NCBI GenBank assembly: GCA_039619475.1
Contig: CM077115.1
Span: forward strand, 442,526,792 to 442,590,791
DNA: 64,000 bases
Source of the DNA: Icerya purchasi
Lineage: Eukaryota; Arthropoda; Insecta; Hemiptera; Monophlebidae
Direction: 5' to 3'
Part shown: positions 46,289-57,760 of the stretch, piece after piece
How the letters are laid out: every line of letters starts with the position of its first letter
Numbering within the stretch: position 1 is the stretch's first letter
Made by a program: the position numbers and the translations under genes
The notes under the pieces: model-generated
What the model saw: only the letters and a program-made list of their open reading frames with translations
Told to the model about the DNA's origin: nothing
The model's database searches: none

Positions 46289-47878
46289 ATTAGAATCTCT
46301 TCATGAGCTATTCCACAAAATGATACAATTTTCAAAAGAAAGTGGAATTTTTCATTATTTTTATAGTGTACAGTGTACAAATAAACGGTTAGATTTTGGT
46401 GAATGTGCATCATTTTGGAAATTCTTAAAGTTTAACCAAAAAGATTGTTCGTCTCGTAATAGAGAATCCTACTACCTATGTATTATAAATAATAATACAA
46501 ATAAGAGAGATAGTGTTACACATATTAATATCACCAATGTGGAATATTTATACAATACATGTATCATAATATTGTTTCCTTTTCCTTATGTCATGAATCA
46601 GTAGACAGCACCATAGACAAGTATTAATCTTAGCTGTTACAGCCACTATCCGAGTTGTGTAAATTTAAAATGAGTATAATCACACCGTTTTTTTATTTTT
46701 ATTTTTTTTTAATGTGTAAAATATTATAAACACATATGTTGAACAAGTTCTAACAAATAAACGAATTGTTGTACATTTTGTTTTTAAAAATGTTGGTTCG
46801 AATTTCATTCTATAAATGAAATTTAGCGGCTATTATCAGTTCCGAATGAAGTCTTGCGCGTGTACACATTCGTATTGCATATAATAATTGCCCGGTACAC
46901 AACCTATATCGGTACAGCTAAAAAAAAAGTGCACGAATAGGTTGCGCCAACGCGCTATGTAACCGTACGGCACCTTAAGAAGAGAAGAAATGAAATTTCG
47001 TAATTGAACCATATTAATTGAATATTATGTAATTTATAAATTACGAGCTGTGATAAAACGCAATATTATATGTCCTAGCATTACAAAAAATTTCACGCTG
47101 ATAAATAGGAGAATTTTTGTTTTCCATTGGATCTTTATAATAATTTTAATACAATTACACCGTACGATATTAATTGGATTTTAATTTTAAACTTATTCGA
47201 AATAGATTCATATAATAAATAATAATCCGCACAAGACGTACGAAACAACTTTTTATAGAGATATCACACTATGACAAAGGAAAAAAAAATAAATAAACGT
47301 ATCCAATTTGGATAGCGAATAGATTCCTAGCGTCGCTAGAGAAGAATAAGGTCGCTCTGCATTTAGAATGCAGTATTGCATTTCGCATTACAGCGGTAAA
47401 ATTATTGTTCTAATTGAGGGGTTATTTTTAATTTATATTTAATTTATTAATACGACCATTTGTTTATTTCAACAATGTTTTTTCATTAAAATAATAAAAA
47501 AAAAACAATACTGAAATTTTTAATTTTTTTTATTTTTTGTTAAAATCTGAATAGAAAACATTCGTTTATTAACCAATCCTTTAACAACACTATAGTGCAT
47601 AATGCGCCAGGCACCGCGGGCAATTTCAAAATATCAAAAAATTATACAGGTTTTTGTTCAAAATGAAGCATCGCTAATTCGTAATGGTCACATTTAGAAA
47701 TGTTAGTTACTGTTGAAACGCATATAACTAGATTTTACTTTTTCTTATGCTTGTGCCTTTTTTTATGTTGTAACATTTTAAAATCGGCCCAATATCGATT
47801 CCGCTGTTATTATTAAATGAATAATTATGTTTATTTAACAGAGTTTTTAAGTTGTTTATTTTTTTCCCCCTCCCAAAG

Positions 47879-48037
47879 CGGCTTTACGAGGATAATAATT
47901 GAAAAGCCTTTCGGTAAAGATTCTGAAAGCTCAAAAGTTCTAAGTTCGCATTTGGAGTCACTTTTCAAAGAAGAACAAGTGTATCGAATCGATCACTATT
48001 TGGGGAAAGAATTAGTACAAAATTTGATGGTTATGCG
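47879..48037 (+). CDS. G6PD: Glucose-6-phosphate dehydrogenase, coding exon 4 (active-site exon)
   Basis: Entry base C completes the split Ser codon, then [20 protein letters not shown] and [20 protein letters not shown], ending VMR (split Arg, CG plus G). It contains the EKPFG lysine loop and the G6PD signature RIDHYLGKE with the conserved substrate-binding His, Tyr and Lys. The acceptor is CCCCCTCCCAAAG and the donor is GCG|GTAAGT. There is no frame break and no change in any signature residue, which argues for a working enzyme rather than a pseudogene. Confidence 0.97.
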
Positions 48038-49386
48038 GTAAGTATTATTGCACTGTTCAAAGTTCTTCTCCACATTTTCGTTAAAGTAAATTTTTTTTTT
48101 CGATTAATTAATATTGCTTCGCGAAATATATCCTCTAATATCAAATTTTAAAATCATTCCGTCACATTATAATCGGTATCTTTTCTGTCGTTAATTTTAT
48201 TAGATACCGACTACCACCCACTTACGTATATAGCGCATAATCGATTACTTTGCTTCGTTTTCGAAATTATCTTTCGCCAAACACTATTTACAGAGTTCAT
48301 GTAATCTCGGCGGTGGTGACGTGAAATCGAGAATATTTTCAAATTGGCCACTCTTTTTTATTTCGGGTTTTCATTAATCTGTTGGTATTTCGAAATTTAA
48401 TTTGAGATTTTCAGTTATGTACAACAGGGAAAACGAAAAGGGGGTCTTTCCTCCTGGTCACATGTTCAGTGTTATCAGCTGAGCTCAATGTGGTCTGATT
48501 ACTAAAGTAGGGTTAGTTTTCAGTTTCAGGCAGAAAATTTTAGTTAATTTTGAAATTTTAGATTTTACATATTCAACGGGGTGCTAAAATTAGTTTCAGG
48601 GTTCAGGCAGACCTATTGGGCACCTAAAATAGATTTCTTCAGTGTGCGCACAAGGTATTGGTGTTAAATTTTGTCTATGGCGCAGACTCGTGACTGATCT
48701 TAGAAGCTCTTAGCTGCTAATGCCATTTTTTTGTATCCGAGAACCACTTTTTATCCCCTACTTTCATGATACATACATATCCCTTTTAGAAAACTAACAT
48801 ATAATGTCAGACCTGTGATCCGAAAAGGGTCTCACAATGTTTTTTTTGGTAATTTGAAGTTATTCCTTTTATTCAAAAGTAACATATATTTTGCGATTGA
48901 TTAGTCTTTTATATTCTGTTCTTTTTTAGATGAACAATATTCTCTAGAAAATTATGTAAGACAAGAAGTTTATTTCCCAACTTTTTGATATCTTGGCCAG
49001 CTAAAGATTCAAATATCGCATTATTATTTTTTATATATATATATATACTAGCTGACCCAGCCACGCGTTGCTGTGGCTTAGTAGTTATAATAGATTAAAT
49101 TAATTTTTTACTTATTATTTTGATGCAACCAAATAAATTTTTACTAATAAACCTGAAATTATTTAGCCGATTTTGAATCATATGTAGAGAATGAAATTAT
49201 CCAACTAATATACACTTATTGAATTTACATTTTATTTATCTAATCTTTAACTTTAATCTGTAATTAATGACTTATTTACACAATATACTAAATAAATTAG
49301 TTACATAAAAATTAAATGTTATAAATGAGGCAGATAACATTGATTTCGAACTATTAGTTATATTATTTTGTAAAATTGAAAATTAT

Positions 49387-49653
49387 CTAAGCACTAATTT
49401 GTGCACAATGTTCTTGGTCAACCTGTCTTTTGCTAACACGAATAGACTTGATGGTGTTCCCACACGTGAGCAGGCAACATGCGTTTATTCTTGCAATTTC
49501 TTCTTCCGATTCAGTAGCTCTCATAACACGCGTACGCCGTGCATTTCTGCTTCGCACATTGTTGAGGTTCGATTGTCTCCGCGGTATTATCTTATACTGA
49601 AATATAAAGCAACTTAGATGCCCAACAATGTCACAGAGTTGTACCACTGCCAC
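49387..49653 (-). pseudogene. Basic 88-codon frame inside the Helitron
   Basis: The frame contains RRQSNLNNVRSRNARRTRVM and RATESEEEIARINACC. The alternation of basic residues with a TESEEE-like block resembles the arginine-rich N-terminal region I remember from autonomous Helitron proteins in insects. If so, it is a left-over of the parent transposase rather than a captured host exon. It begins with Met but has no domain that can be assigned with confidence. Confidence 0.4.
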
Positions 49654-50006
49654 ACTATTGTTGTCGGAATATTAAAATAATTTTTTTTTTTTAAAGTTTA
49701 TAATGGAGCGTAAACTTTTATCAAGGCAGGACGTTTATTAAATATACTGAAATATAAATAAATTAAATGCCGTACAATATCGCACAATATTTTTTCTTTC
49801 CCCCTAATTAACAACTCCGTAATAACACGAACTTTTTTGTAAACGACAGAGCGAAAAAACGTTTATTTCAACATTCATCGATAATAGCGCCATGCGCCAG
49901 CGATAAACATGGCTGCATTTCGATTAATATCGCACGATACACAAAAGTCGCCACGAAAAGTAGTTTCTGCTCAAAAAATAATAAAATTGTCAAAATTTAT
50001 TCTTTT

Positions 50007-50139
50007 TAATATAACAAATATTTATGTAAATAATTAATGCAAAAAGTAATAGCCAACAATTAAATTTGTTTTTTTTTAATTGATTGATTAAATTATTTAA
50101 TATAACAAATATTTATGTAAATAATTAAAACAAAAAGTA
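50007..50139. repeat. 42-bp direct repeat within the Helitron
   Basis: TAATATAACAAATATTTATG and the following TAAATAATTAA bases occur at 50007-50048 and again at 50098-50139, nearly identical, 49 bases apart. Confidence 0.85.
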
Positions 50140-52749
50140 TCCTATCTGTTAAGTTGGACCAAATTGCACGTACTTTCAAAATTTTATAAAAATCGGTTAA
50201 GTAAATCCCGAGTTTATCCTGCACAAACGTAAAGACACGGGATTTTTATATATATAGATACACATATATATACTATTTACAATAAATGAAGTGAAAATTC
50301 AATATCAATTGAGTGCCCTTCGATAAGCATGTATGTGTGGATGTGTGTGCGCGCCCGTATGTATGTGTTTTGAAAGTCATTTACGTAAAAACGAAAATGT
50401 AGTAAGTAAGTGTGACGTCTAAGTAAGCGAATGATTCAGTTTTTCATCAATAATCAATCGTGAAATACTTTCGTTTTAATAACAAATTGACCCGTATTAA
50501 TTAGGCATGATATTCCACGCGATATAAGAGCAAAAACAAGAGGTCAACACGTTCTTTTTAGCGCGATTTAATATACACGTGATTGTGTTTATTTTTCTTT
50601 TTTCTTGTATTGGTTTGCAATGCAATTTAAAATCATATTCCGCTTTCCGAATGAAAATTATTTGAAATTTCTATCGAACTACGTCAAGCTCCATTATTTG
50701 TACTAATTTTGAATGTTCTGACCAGCTACTGGTACATTCTTGTTGTATAAATGTATAGTGCGATAGGAATATTCTGTATAAAATACTACACCTTAGCATT
50801 GTAAATCTCTAAAATACAAGTCTAGTTAAAAGTGTAGATATGTTTATACATTGATACTACTTGAATGTATCCCCGCGTGTTGGTTAACAAATTTGCACGA
50901 GGCTATTAACGATTATTAATGGTTATAAATTTTTACTGATCGTTGCTAATTTCAGAACTCCGAATCTTGATTTGGCAGTGCAATGGTTCTAGCAACTCGA
51001 CTATTGCCATGATATTAACGGAACACATACACATTATATAAAATGTTTTTTTAGGAAACTTCACAGACATCCTTTTTTTTTTTTTTCTTTTTTTTTTTAA
51101 ATAAATTTTTATTATATTTTAGTGTTTATCTTACGAATTTGTGCAGTTTACAGGGAAAAGATACACTTTCGTTTGATAGTTCCTATAAAATTCGTTATAA
51201 TTGTAAAATTTTTTTTTTTTTGAAAGAAAAAAAGCTTCATACTTATTGGTCATAATCTTGATTAGAAATGGGAGCTGATTGATTTTGAAAGAGATAACTA
51301 GGCGAGATTCACGCAGACGAGCGAGCACGACTTCTTCTTCTTATCTGATTTTTGAAGTGGAGGGGTACTCCAGCGAGATTTGGAGTCATATGCGCGGCAC
51401 GCAGCTTGTTGAATGATGGCGTTGCTAGCCCTACTTGAGGTTCCGGGAATCTTTAATTTGTCTTTTTTGTAGTTTTAGACATCTCTGGTCGGTGTAGGCA
51501 GTTGAAGATTTGAACCTTTTTTAATAGCTACATCGGCAAGATCGTTTCTTTTAAAATTATAGCTATTATTATAGTATTTTATTTCCTATGAATATAATTT
51601 ACATACGACTCGAAAATATTCAATTCCTATCAAAAAACTTCATTAGCCGCTCATTACGGCCAGGAAATGATCTCTATGATTTAATTATATTATAAGTAAA
51701 AGTAAAGTGTAAGTCCGATATACACCCTTGCAATGAAAGAATCGCTACGGAATGAGCTCTACAAATATAGGGCAACACACTCTGAGATTATTACCTTTAA
51801 TGGACGGTTGAAGGTTTTTTAGTTCGACATGGAGACTGGTTGATAGTTTATTAACAAAAAAAAAAAAAAAGAGGCAAAGTTGATAGCAAAGGCAAGAAAA
51901 ATTCTATAAAAAGGTAGTACTGTTTTGTCGGAAACTACTCTTGGGAATGTCCCAATTCAACAACTGTTAATGACACGCCGGTTATCGAAAACCCCCACAA
52001 ATGATATTACTGGTGCGATTGACGCACACACACACACACACACAAGTATATAAGTGACGATGGAAATAATAATGTTAGGGACCATAACCCTTCGAAAAGG
52101 GGAAAGAAAATGTAATTTACAAAGTCGTAGTCGGCTGAAACGAGCGAGTTAGATTTCAGTTTCTGATCACGAACCCCGTGTAATTCGAAACGTTAGAAAT
52201 AGGTGCGTTAATGTTGAATTTTTGTTTACCAAAAAAAAAATTTTGATATCAATACGAACCACGAAAACCCTTTGCGTGTTGTTTTTAATTCATGTACGAT
52301 ATCAACGAGAAATAATCCAAATAATTATTATTAATCGGTTTATTAGTAAATTCTAGAAGGTAGGGTAACAAAAATATCGTTTAGCTTGTGCAATTCCGAA
52401 TGGTAAATAAAACGTACTTTTGATACATACTGAAACGCTCAATAGCCCTCAAAACTTTCCATGAAAAAATGGAGCCCATCGTGAATTTTTGCAGAAAGAA
52501 GAAAAGTTAGTTTTTTTAATTTCTTCCAGAACTTCTCTGTACGTGTCAAATATTGCAGCCTTTTATTTTCTTTTTCCTATTTTATTTACCCGTTCACGAA
52601 ATTTATATTTTATTTATTTTCTACACTCGTGTGTTTTAGTTTCGTAAGATAATTCTGTATGTTTTATTTTATTTATTTTTTTTTCGATTTTCGTATTATA
52701 TTTTTTATTATTAAAATTATTAAATTTCATTAATATTTTTTTCCTTAAG

Positions 52750-52966
52750 GTTTGGTAATAAGATTTTCACTCCATGCTGGAACAGAGACTGCATCGCATC
52801 CGTGCGAATTACTTTTAAGGAAGTAATCGGTACAGAAGGTAGACCATACTTCGAAGAATACGGTATTATAAGAGACGTGATGCAAAACCACTTGATGCAA
52901 GTCTTATCACTATTCGCGATGGAAAAACCGTCTACTATGACGCAGGACGATATTCATAACGAAAAA
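52750..52966 (+). CDS. G6PD: Glucose-6-phosphate dehydrogenase, coding exon 5 of those found
   Basis: Entry base G completes Arg; 72 further codons follow and the exit phase is 0 (GAAAAA|GTTTGT). The protein reads [40 protein letters not shown] and [20 protein letters not shown], ending [15 protein letters not shown] holds the catalytic-site Asp and His region. Most animal G6PDs have GRGGYFDEFGIIRD; here [13 protein letters not shown] is one residue shorter, and the FKEPFG segment is FKEVIG. These changes are next to invariant residues but do not break the frame. Confidence 0.96.
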
Positions 52967-53409
52967 GTTTGTACATATTTAGGGCAGAATTTCATTTTTA
53001 CACTAACTTGAAATGTGTAATTTTTTGTTTGACGCAACTGGTTGTACGCACCTTCTATTCTTAACAATACATAAATCACAACTATTAAATTCCGGATAGC
53101 CAATATTCAATTCCAAATTAGGCATATACCTGAAAGAGACTTGGATCCGGAGTGAAACGAGCCTTGGGCATCATATTACGACACCTCTGGTTTAGTAACC
53201 GAAAACATCTTAACTAACTAGACTACCACGTTACTATATAAAGTTTTAAACTACATATCGAACCAGATGCACCTGAATAAATATATAATATGCATCCATT
53301 CATCCGGTGCTCAATAACTTATTCGCAGTCACATTAAATGTACAAACGCTACACATGATCCACATGAAATATATTATCCTGAAAATTTCATCGAAAAATT
53401 CCTTTGGTC

Positions 53410-53700
53410 TCTAGCTCACGGTGGTTAAGGCACTTAGCTACCAAATCAGAAGTGTCATAGGTTATCGAGACTTGTCTCGTTCCGGATCCGAATCGCTCCC
53501 AGGTTTATACCTAATCTGAAATTGAATATTGGTTATACCAGAGAATTATCTGGGGGAAAGTAAAGGCGGATAATCCAAAAGTAGAAAGGAACTGGCCCCC
53601 CTACTCTCCATTAGTGTCGAAGGGCTTAGTATATTATGAAAAGCTTAATTCCACAACCCTCGACACCCTACTAAAGGGTATGGCACTCACTTTACTTTAC
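53410..53700 (+). mobile_element. tRNA-derived SINE, copy 2
   Basis: An A-box-like region TAGCTCACGGTGGTTAAGGC and a GCTACCAAATCAGAAGTG arm precede GGTTATCGAGACTTG, close to a tRNA B box with two extra bases. The body TACCTAATCTGAAATTGAAT and the AGTAAAGGCGG ... TAGAAAGGAACTGG blocks match copy 1 at 13742-14000 in the same order. This copy extends further at its 3' end (CCCTACTAAAGGGTATGGCA), which gives the better view of the family. Confidence 0.78.
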
Positions 53701-54201
53701 CAGCTCACTCAGAAGTTATACAGGAAACGAAACTGCGAATAAGGCAGCTAGACGTGTAAATAATATATAAAACATTGAAAAAGAAATTAATAGCAAATGT
53801 GTATATCCTGAAATACTGAGTAATAAATACAACATCATGCAGAACTGCTGGATCTGCAAAATTCCCCTCGATTTAGGTTAAGGTTGACGAATTATCATCG
53901 GGTATTCTTTCTTAGATTAATAGAAAAAAATTAAAATTCAATGATTATATTTTCATTTAAGACACTTCGTAATCATTAGCCTGTATTTACACACACGCGT
54001 GCGTATATTTAATTAGGCGATGTTCCTTTAAGGTATTTTTTATGAATTTGAAAAGTTTTGTAAAGGTTAAGTGTAACAGAAATATATATAAGAGAAGCGC
54101 CAGCATCGGTTGAAAATGTTTGAATGCGAACAAAAACATTAATCCCCCCTGTATGATAAAATGGTACATCATTTTGTGTGCGGATTGTTTCATGCAAAAA
54201 T

Positions 54202-54441
54202 GGTTTTTCCGATAAATATTTTTTTGGTTTTTCCGATAAATATTTTTTTGGTTTTTCCGATAAATATTTTTTTGGGTTTTCCGATAAATATTTTTTTGGT
54301 TTTTCCGATAAATATTTTTTTGGTTTTTCCGATAAATATTTTTTTGGTGTTTCTGATAAATATTTTTTTGGCTTTTCCGATAAATATTTTTTTGGTTTTT
54401 CCGATAAATATTTTTTTGGTTTTTCCGATAAATATTTTTTG
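54202..54441. repeat. 24-bp minisatellite, 10 units
   Basis: The unit GGTTTTTCCGATAAATATTT plus TTTT is repeated ten times with few variants (GGGTTTTCC in unit 4, GGTGTTTCT in unit 7, GGCTTTTCC in unit 8). Because 24 is a multiple of three, every frame without a stop stays open, which gives false 100-150 codon frames on both strands. It lies within intron 5 and is likely polymorphic. Confidence 0.97.
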
Positions 54442-54967
54442 TACCTGGGGTCAATTAACCGTTATTTATTAATCATTTTTCTATCGTATCGAAAACAGAT
54501 ATATTAAACAACAATAACGCGATTAAATATAAATTTGTGCAAAAATACCGTATAGTGTTTGTAGCTTGATAAATCAAAAAAAAAAACATTTGATTTCAAG
54601 CGGCCGTTTATTGAGCCTATTTATCTGGACTGTTAACGTTCCAGATGTATACGAAAATAAATCGGTAATTACGATCTACTACAGAGACACAGTGAAGATT
54701 CTTAATCGTTGAAATCGACTTCTCCTTGTCCACAGCTGGATACGAATCAGTTGATAAAATCTGTTGAGGATTACTCTTTCTGTTGTTTTTTAAATGATTT
54801 GGATTCGCCGCAAAAATGATTTTTCGTGCTTCGCCGAATTTTCATCGCACAATGAGTACCATTATTGGTACTATCGATCGATTTTATCGCAATTTACCAC
54901 GGATATTAAGAGACAATTTCTTTTTTCACTCGTTACCCGCATTATTTTCTCTTTTATCTGTTTTTAG

Positions 54968-55151
54968 GTAAAAGTGCTTAAATGTATACAGCCGATAAAA
55001 TTAGAAGATGTACTGCTCGGCAGGTATGTGGAACCCGATCCCAATAAGTCGATTTCAAACTCCTCGTTAACTCCGACATATACGATAGCAGTGTTAAAAA
55101 TTCGCAACGAAAGGTGGAGCGGAGTACCATTTATATTAAAATGTGGAAAAG
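54968..55151 (+). CDS. G6PD: Glucose-6-phosphate dehydrogenase, coding exon 6 (last in window)
   Basis: 61 codons plus one base: VKVLKCIQPIKLEDVLLGRY, VEPDPNKSISNSSLTPTYTI, AVLKIRNERWSGVPFILKCG, then K and a split codon (expected Ala). The donor is AAAAG|GTAAAA. The family normally has ten or more extra residues between GQY and the DP segment (a Gly/Asn/Lys loop); they are absent here with no sign of a sequencing gap. NERWxGVPFILxCGK is intact. The remaining C-terminal part, about 150-170 residues, was not found downstream and must lie beyond 64000. Confidence 0.96.
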
Positions 55152-55747
55152 GTAAAAATCCGTTATGTTTAGTTACCCCCCTTATTAATATATCTTCCTA
55201 GGCGTATTGCGAGCGTCGTGACTACATATTTATACACTCTAGCTGTATAGAACAGTAGCAGCACTGATGGCAATTGTTTATATGCAGTACGAATGTATGA
55301 GCACGGCAGGATCACATTCGCAACTGATATTGTGAATGTTTGATTTATCGATATACGAATGCAGTCCGGTGTCTGTCTACTGCTGTGTACTACCGAGCGT
55401 GTGTATGATGGTATGCATGTTTCCCATTTCCGTCCATATGATTCGTATTTTAATTTAATTTTACATAATAGTAATTTTTGTCGTCGTCCCCCGGGACGAA
55501 ACCCGAGACAGCAACCAATTGCGACGAACAATGACTATTCTTAAGACACGGGTTTTTGAGACGGGAAATCATGTAACGAAAAAAATTATGTACCGTTTTT
55601 GTATAACGTTTAAAAGGCATTTATTTTATTTTGTGAAAAGTTATATGAACAGTCGGATCCAACTCTTCTATCTATAGAAGAATAGTCATTTGGAGATCCA
55701 ACGGCCTTCTCCATGGCGTAACCCGAAGCATCGTGTTTCTTTATATA

Positions 55748-56698
55748 CTGCTATGATCAAAAAATAAGGCAACCTTTTCATTTAAACTTAGCGGTTACTA
55801 TGAAATCATGTTTGGTTTTTTTTGTGGATTGACAGTACTGTTTTTGACATCTGTGCAGAGTTTTTTATGTCAATATATTCAATTGCTACAGAGTGGCCGC
55901 ACGTATTTTTATAATTATACAAAAGTGAGTTTTTCGATTTTTCCTATGTCAAAATTTGTTGGGCAAATAATTTGCATTAAATTTCGTTTGCGGAATGAAT
56001 ATTCTGCCGCGTAAACATTAAGGATGTTGCAGACGGCCTTTGATGATGAGACTATGTCGGGAAAAAAAAAAAAGTTTACAAGTGGTGCAAGGACTTAAAA
56101 AAAGGCCAAGAACAAGTTCAAGACGAACAAAGTGCCCCGAACGACCACCAACATTTACCAACGAAAGCCGCGTCAAGGAAATCAAAAATTGTCAATTGAC
56201 CATTAAAATTCTTGCTTATTCTTTGGGCATTTCATTTGGATAACCCAAACCATTTTTCAAGTGATGTTTTGTGCCTCAAACACGTCCATTCTCGATTGAT
56301 TCCAAAAACACTCATATTTTAAAAAAAATGCGTCACGATGACATCTGTGAAACAATGATTTCTGCCTGCCATAACGTCATGAAACGTAACATTAGCTGGG
56401 AGATGAAACTTAAATCTTAGCATATGACCCGGAAATTATCGATCTAACTCAAAAGACCGCTCTGGAGACACAGTTTTGATCGATTAAGAAGATAGAAGCC
56501 GAATGCGAAGAAAGAATTGAAGACTATCTCGGAAAAAAATACTTCTCTGACTTTGTTCAGAGGATTGACAAAAAAGCGGCATAAGAACATTGTGTCAGGT
56601 GGGGAGTACACTTTATAGACAATGAAATTGATTTGAAAGAATAAATGAAGATTTTTTATTTTTTATAAATAAATTCACCTTATTTTTTGATCACAGTG
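55748..56698 (+). mobile_element. Second mariner-like element, internally deleted
   Basis: Inverted ends around ATGATCAAAAAATAAGG (55753-55769) and, reversed, TGTGATCAAAAAATAAGG (right end) lie next to TA dinucleotides (55746-55747 and 56699-56700). Inside, broken frames give QIICIKFRLRNEYSAA (55970-56010), LQTAFDDETMSGKK and AYDPEI (56420), then the C-terminal words IKKIEAECEERIEDYLGKKY and HCVRWGVHFIDNEIDL (about 56590-56640), in mariner order. Much of the catalytic core is missing or out of frame. It is clearly a different subfamily from the element at 41.76 kb. Confidence 0.8.
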
Positions 56699-56704
56699 TA
56701 GCGT

Positions 56705-56742
<38 letters not shown>

Positions 56743-57540
56743 TCGGTCCACGGGATAATGGATCCCAATTAAACGGAATTTTGAAATAATGGACTGGCTT
56801 CCTTTTTTTTTTTAGTTTTTAATGAACATTTTATAGTAGGTGTATTTAATTTGTGTAAATTTAGTTCTTAAAATGTTCTAGATTTAAGCGTAAAAATTAA
56901 AGTTAACCTTTTTAAAAGTTCAAGTGTATGATTGTTTGCCAATTATGTACCATTTGTGCGCCAGTTCACACGAAATGGGTTCTCTTTTATTGCTAGTAAC
57001 AAATACACAAGGGTGGTGATTTCGATTTATCGGACTTTCACAACAACGGATTATGCCTTCCTCCAATTAGATCGAGGACCGACTGTATATATATATATAT
57101 ACGTGTGATATTTAAAAATTTTCTGCAATTTCCGACTATTGCGAATCTGCTTCTTCTTAATACGTTCAAAACTGCTGTCATAAATGCCTTCATTCATAAA
57201 ATAGACAGTTTTCATTTGGCATCTTTGGTGGCGATCTAAACGACATATTATAACGTTTTTCAATTTAGGCTTTTAAAAATATATTCAGTAATTCCCTACA
57301 TTGATATTTCTTGAACAGAGCCAAACGCTGAAAATATATATGCCAATAGTAAACAAATACTACATGCAAACATTACAATAGTTTCAAATTAAAATTTATA
57401 AACATTCCAGGATCATGAAATTTTGAAAACACGTCGGTATTTTAATTTTAAATAATTACAATTAGTAGTAACGTGTTATTTAACATTTCATAAATAAGTG
57501 AAACAATGAGTGATGCGTAATCATTAATAATTATGTGATT

Positions 57541-57760
57541 AATGAATCATCATCATCATCAAGGATGTCCGTCATCGAACGTTGGCTAACGTGCTGGAAA
57601 TCTTCCATCTATCTAGAACCGTTCGGAACATATTGAACCCCTCCGACAAATTATATAACCAACTGGTCTTTCTTTTCGGCCTGTTCCCTGTAATCTTCCG
57701 CTGCATTATGTAGAATGTATAACATTTTACCAGCCTCATTTTCAGATCCAGTTTTGTGTT
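57541..57760 (-). pseudogene. Possible LINE 3' end with (TGA)n tail
   Basis: On the minus strand the frame reads LDRWKISSTLANVR and the sequence then runs into GATGATGATGATGATTC at 57556-57541. RTE-type LINEs often end in short simple repeats instead of poly(A), which is the reason for this call. No catalytic motif is visible. Confidence 0.25.

Larger units (their letters stand above)
43728..47878 (+). other. G6PD: G6PD intron 3, 4.2 kb
   Basis: The donor is GTACGT, the acceptor CCCCCTCCCAAAG. The intron contains a family A LINE piece (44.58-45.46 kb, minus) interrupted by a MITE (44.95-45.35 kb), and an hAT-like element (45.77-46.29 kb). The parts at 43.73-44.57 and 46.3-47.87 kb show nothing recognised. 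Confidence 0.85.
49048..50258 (-). mobile_element. Helitron, non-autonomous, 1.2 kb
   Basis: Read on the minus strand, the element starts TCTATATATATAAAAATCCC after a host A. It ends with the hairpin AGCCAC-AGCAACGC-GTGGCT, an 11-base spacer GGGTCAGCTAG and a host T. This is the Helitron structure: 5' TC, 3' hairpin followed by CTRR (here CTAG), insertion between A and T, no inverted ends and no duplication. Both flanks are TA-rich microsatellite. There is no Rep/helicase gene inside; a short basic frame is present at 49387-49653. A 42-bp direct repeat lies at 50007-50048 and 50098-50139. Confidence 0.85.
48038..52749 (+). other. G6PD: G6PD intron 4, 4.7 kb
   Basis: The donor is GTAAGT, the acceptor TTCCTTAAG. 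It contains a Helitron (49048-50258). An AC microsatellite lies at about 52024-52043. Remaining parts (48.0-49.0 and 50.3-52.7 kb) show no recognised feature; a GC-richer patch at 51350-51460 has unknown origin. Confidence 0.85.
52967..54967 (+). other. G6PD: G6PD intron 5, 2.0 kb
   Basis: The donor is GTTTGT (weak beyond GT), the acceptor TCTGTTTTTAG. It contains SINE copy 2 (53410-53700) and a 24-bp minisatellite (54202-54441). Confidence 0.85.

Noticed and set aside
54202..54441. CRISPR-like array
   Set aside because: The repeats are directly adjacent without spacers and the DNA is animal nuclear.
53987..54507. Long frames of 103-155 codons on both strands over the minisatellite
   Set aside because: They follow the 24-bp repeat unit exactly and exist on both strands; no start context or homology.
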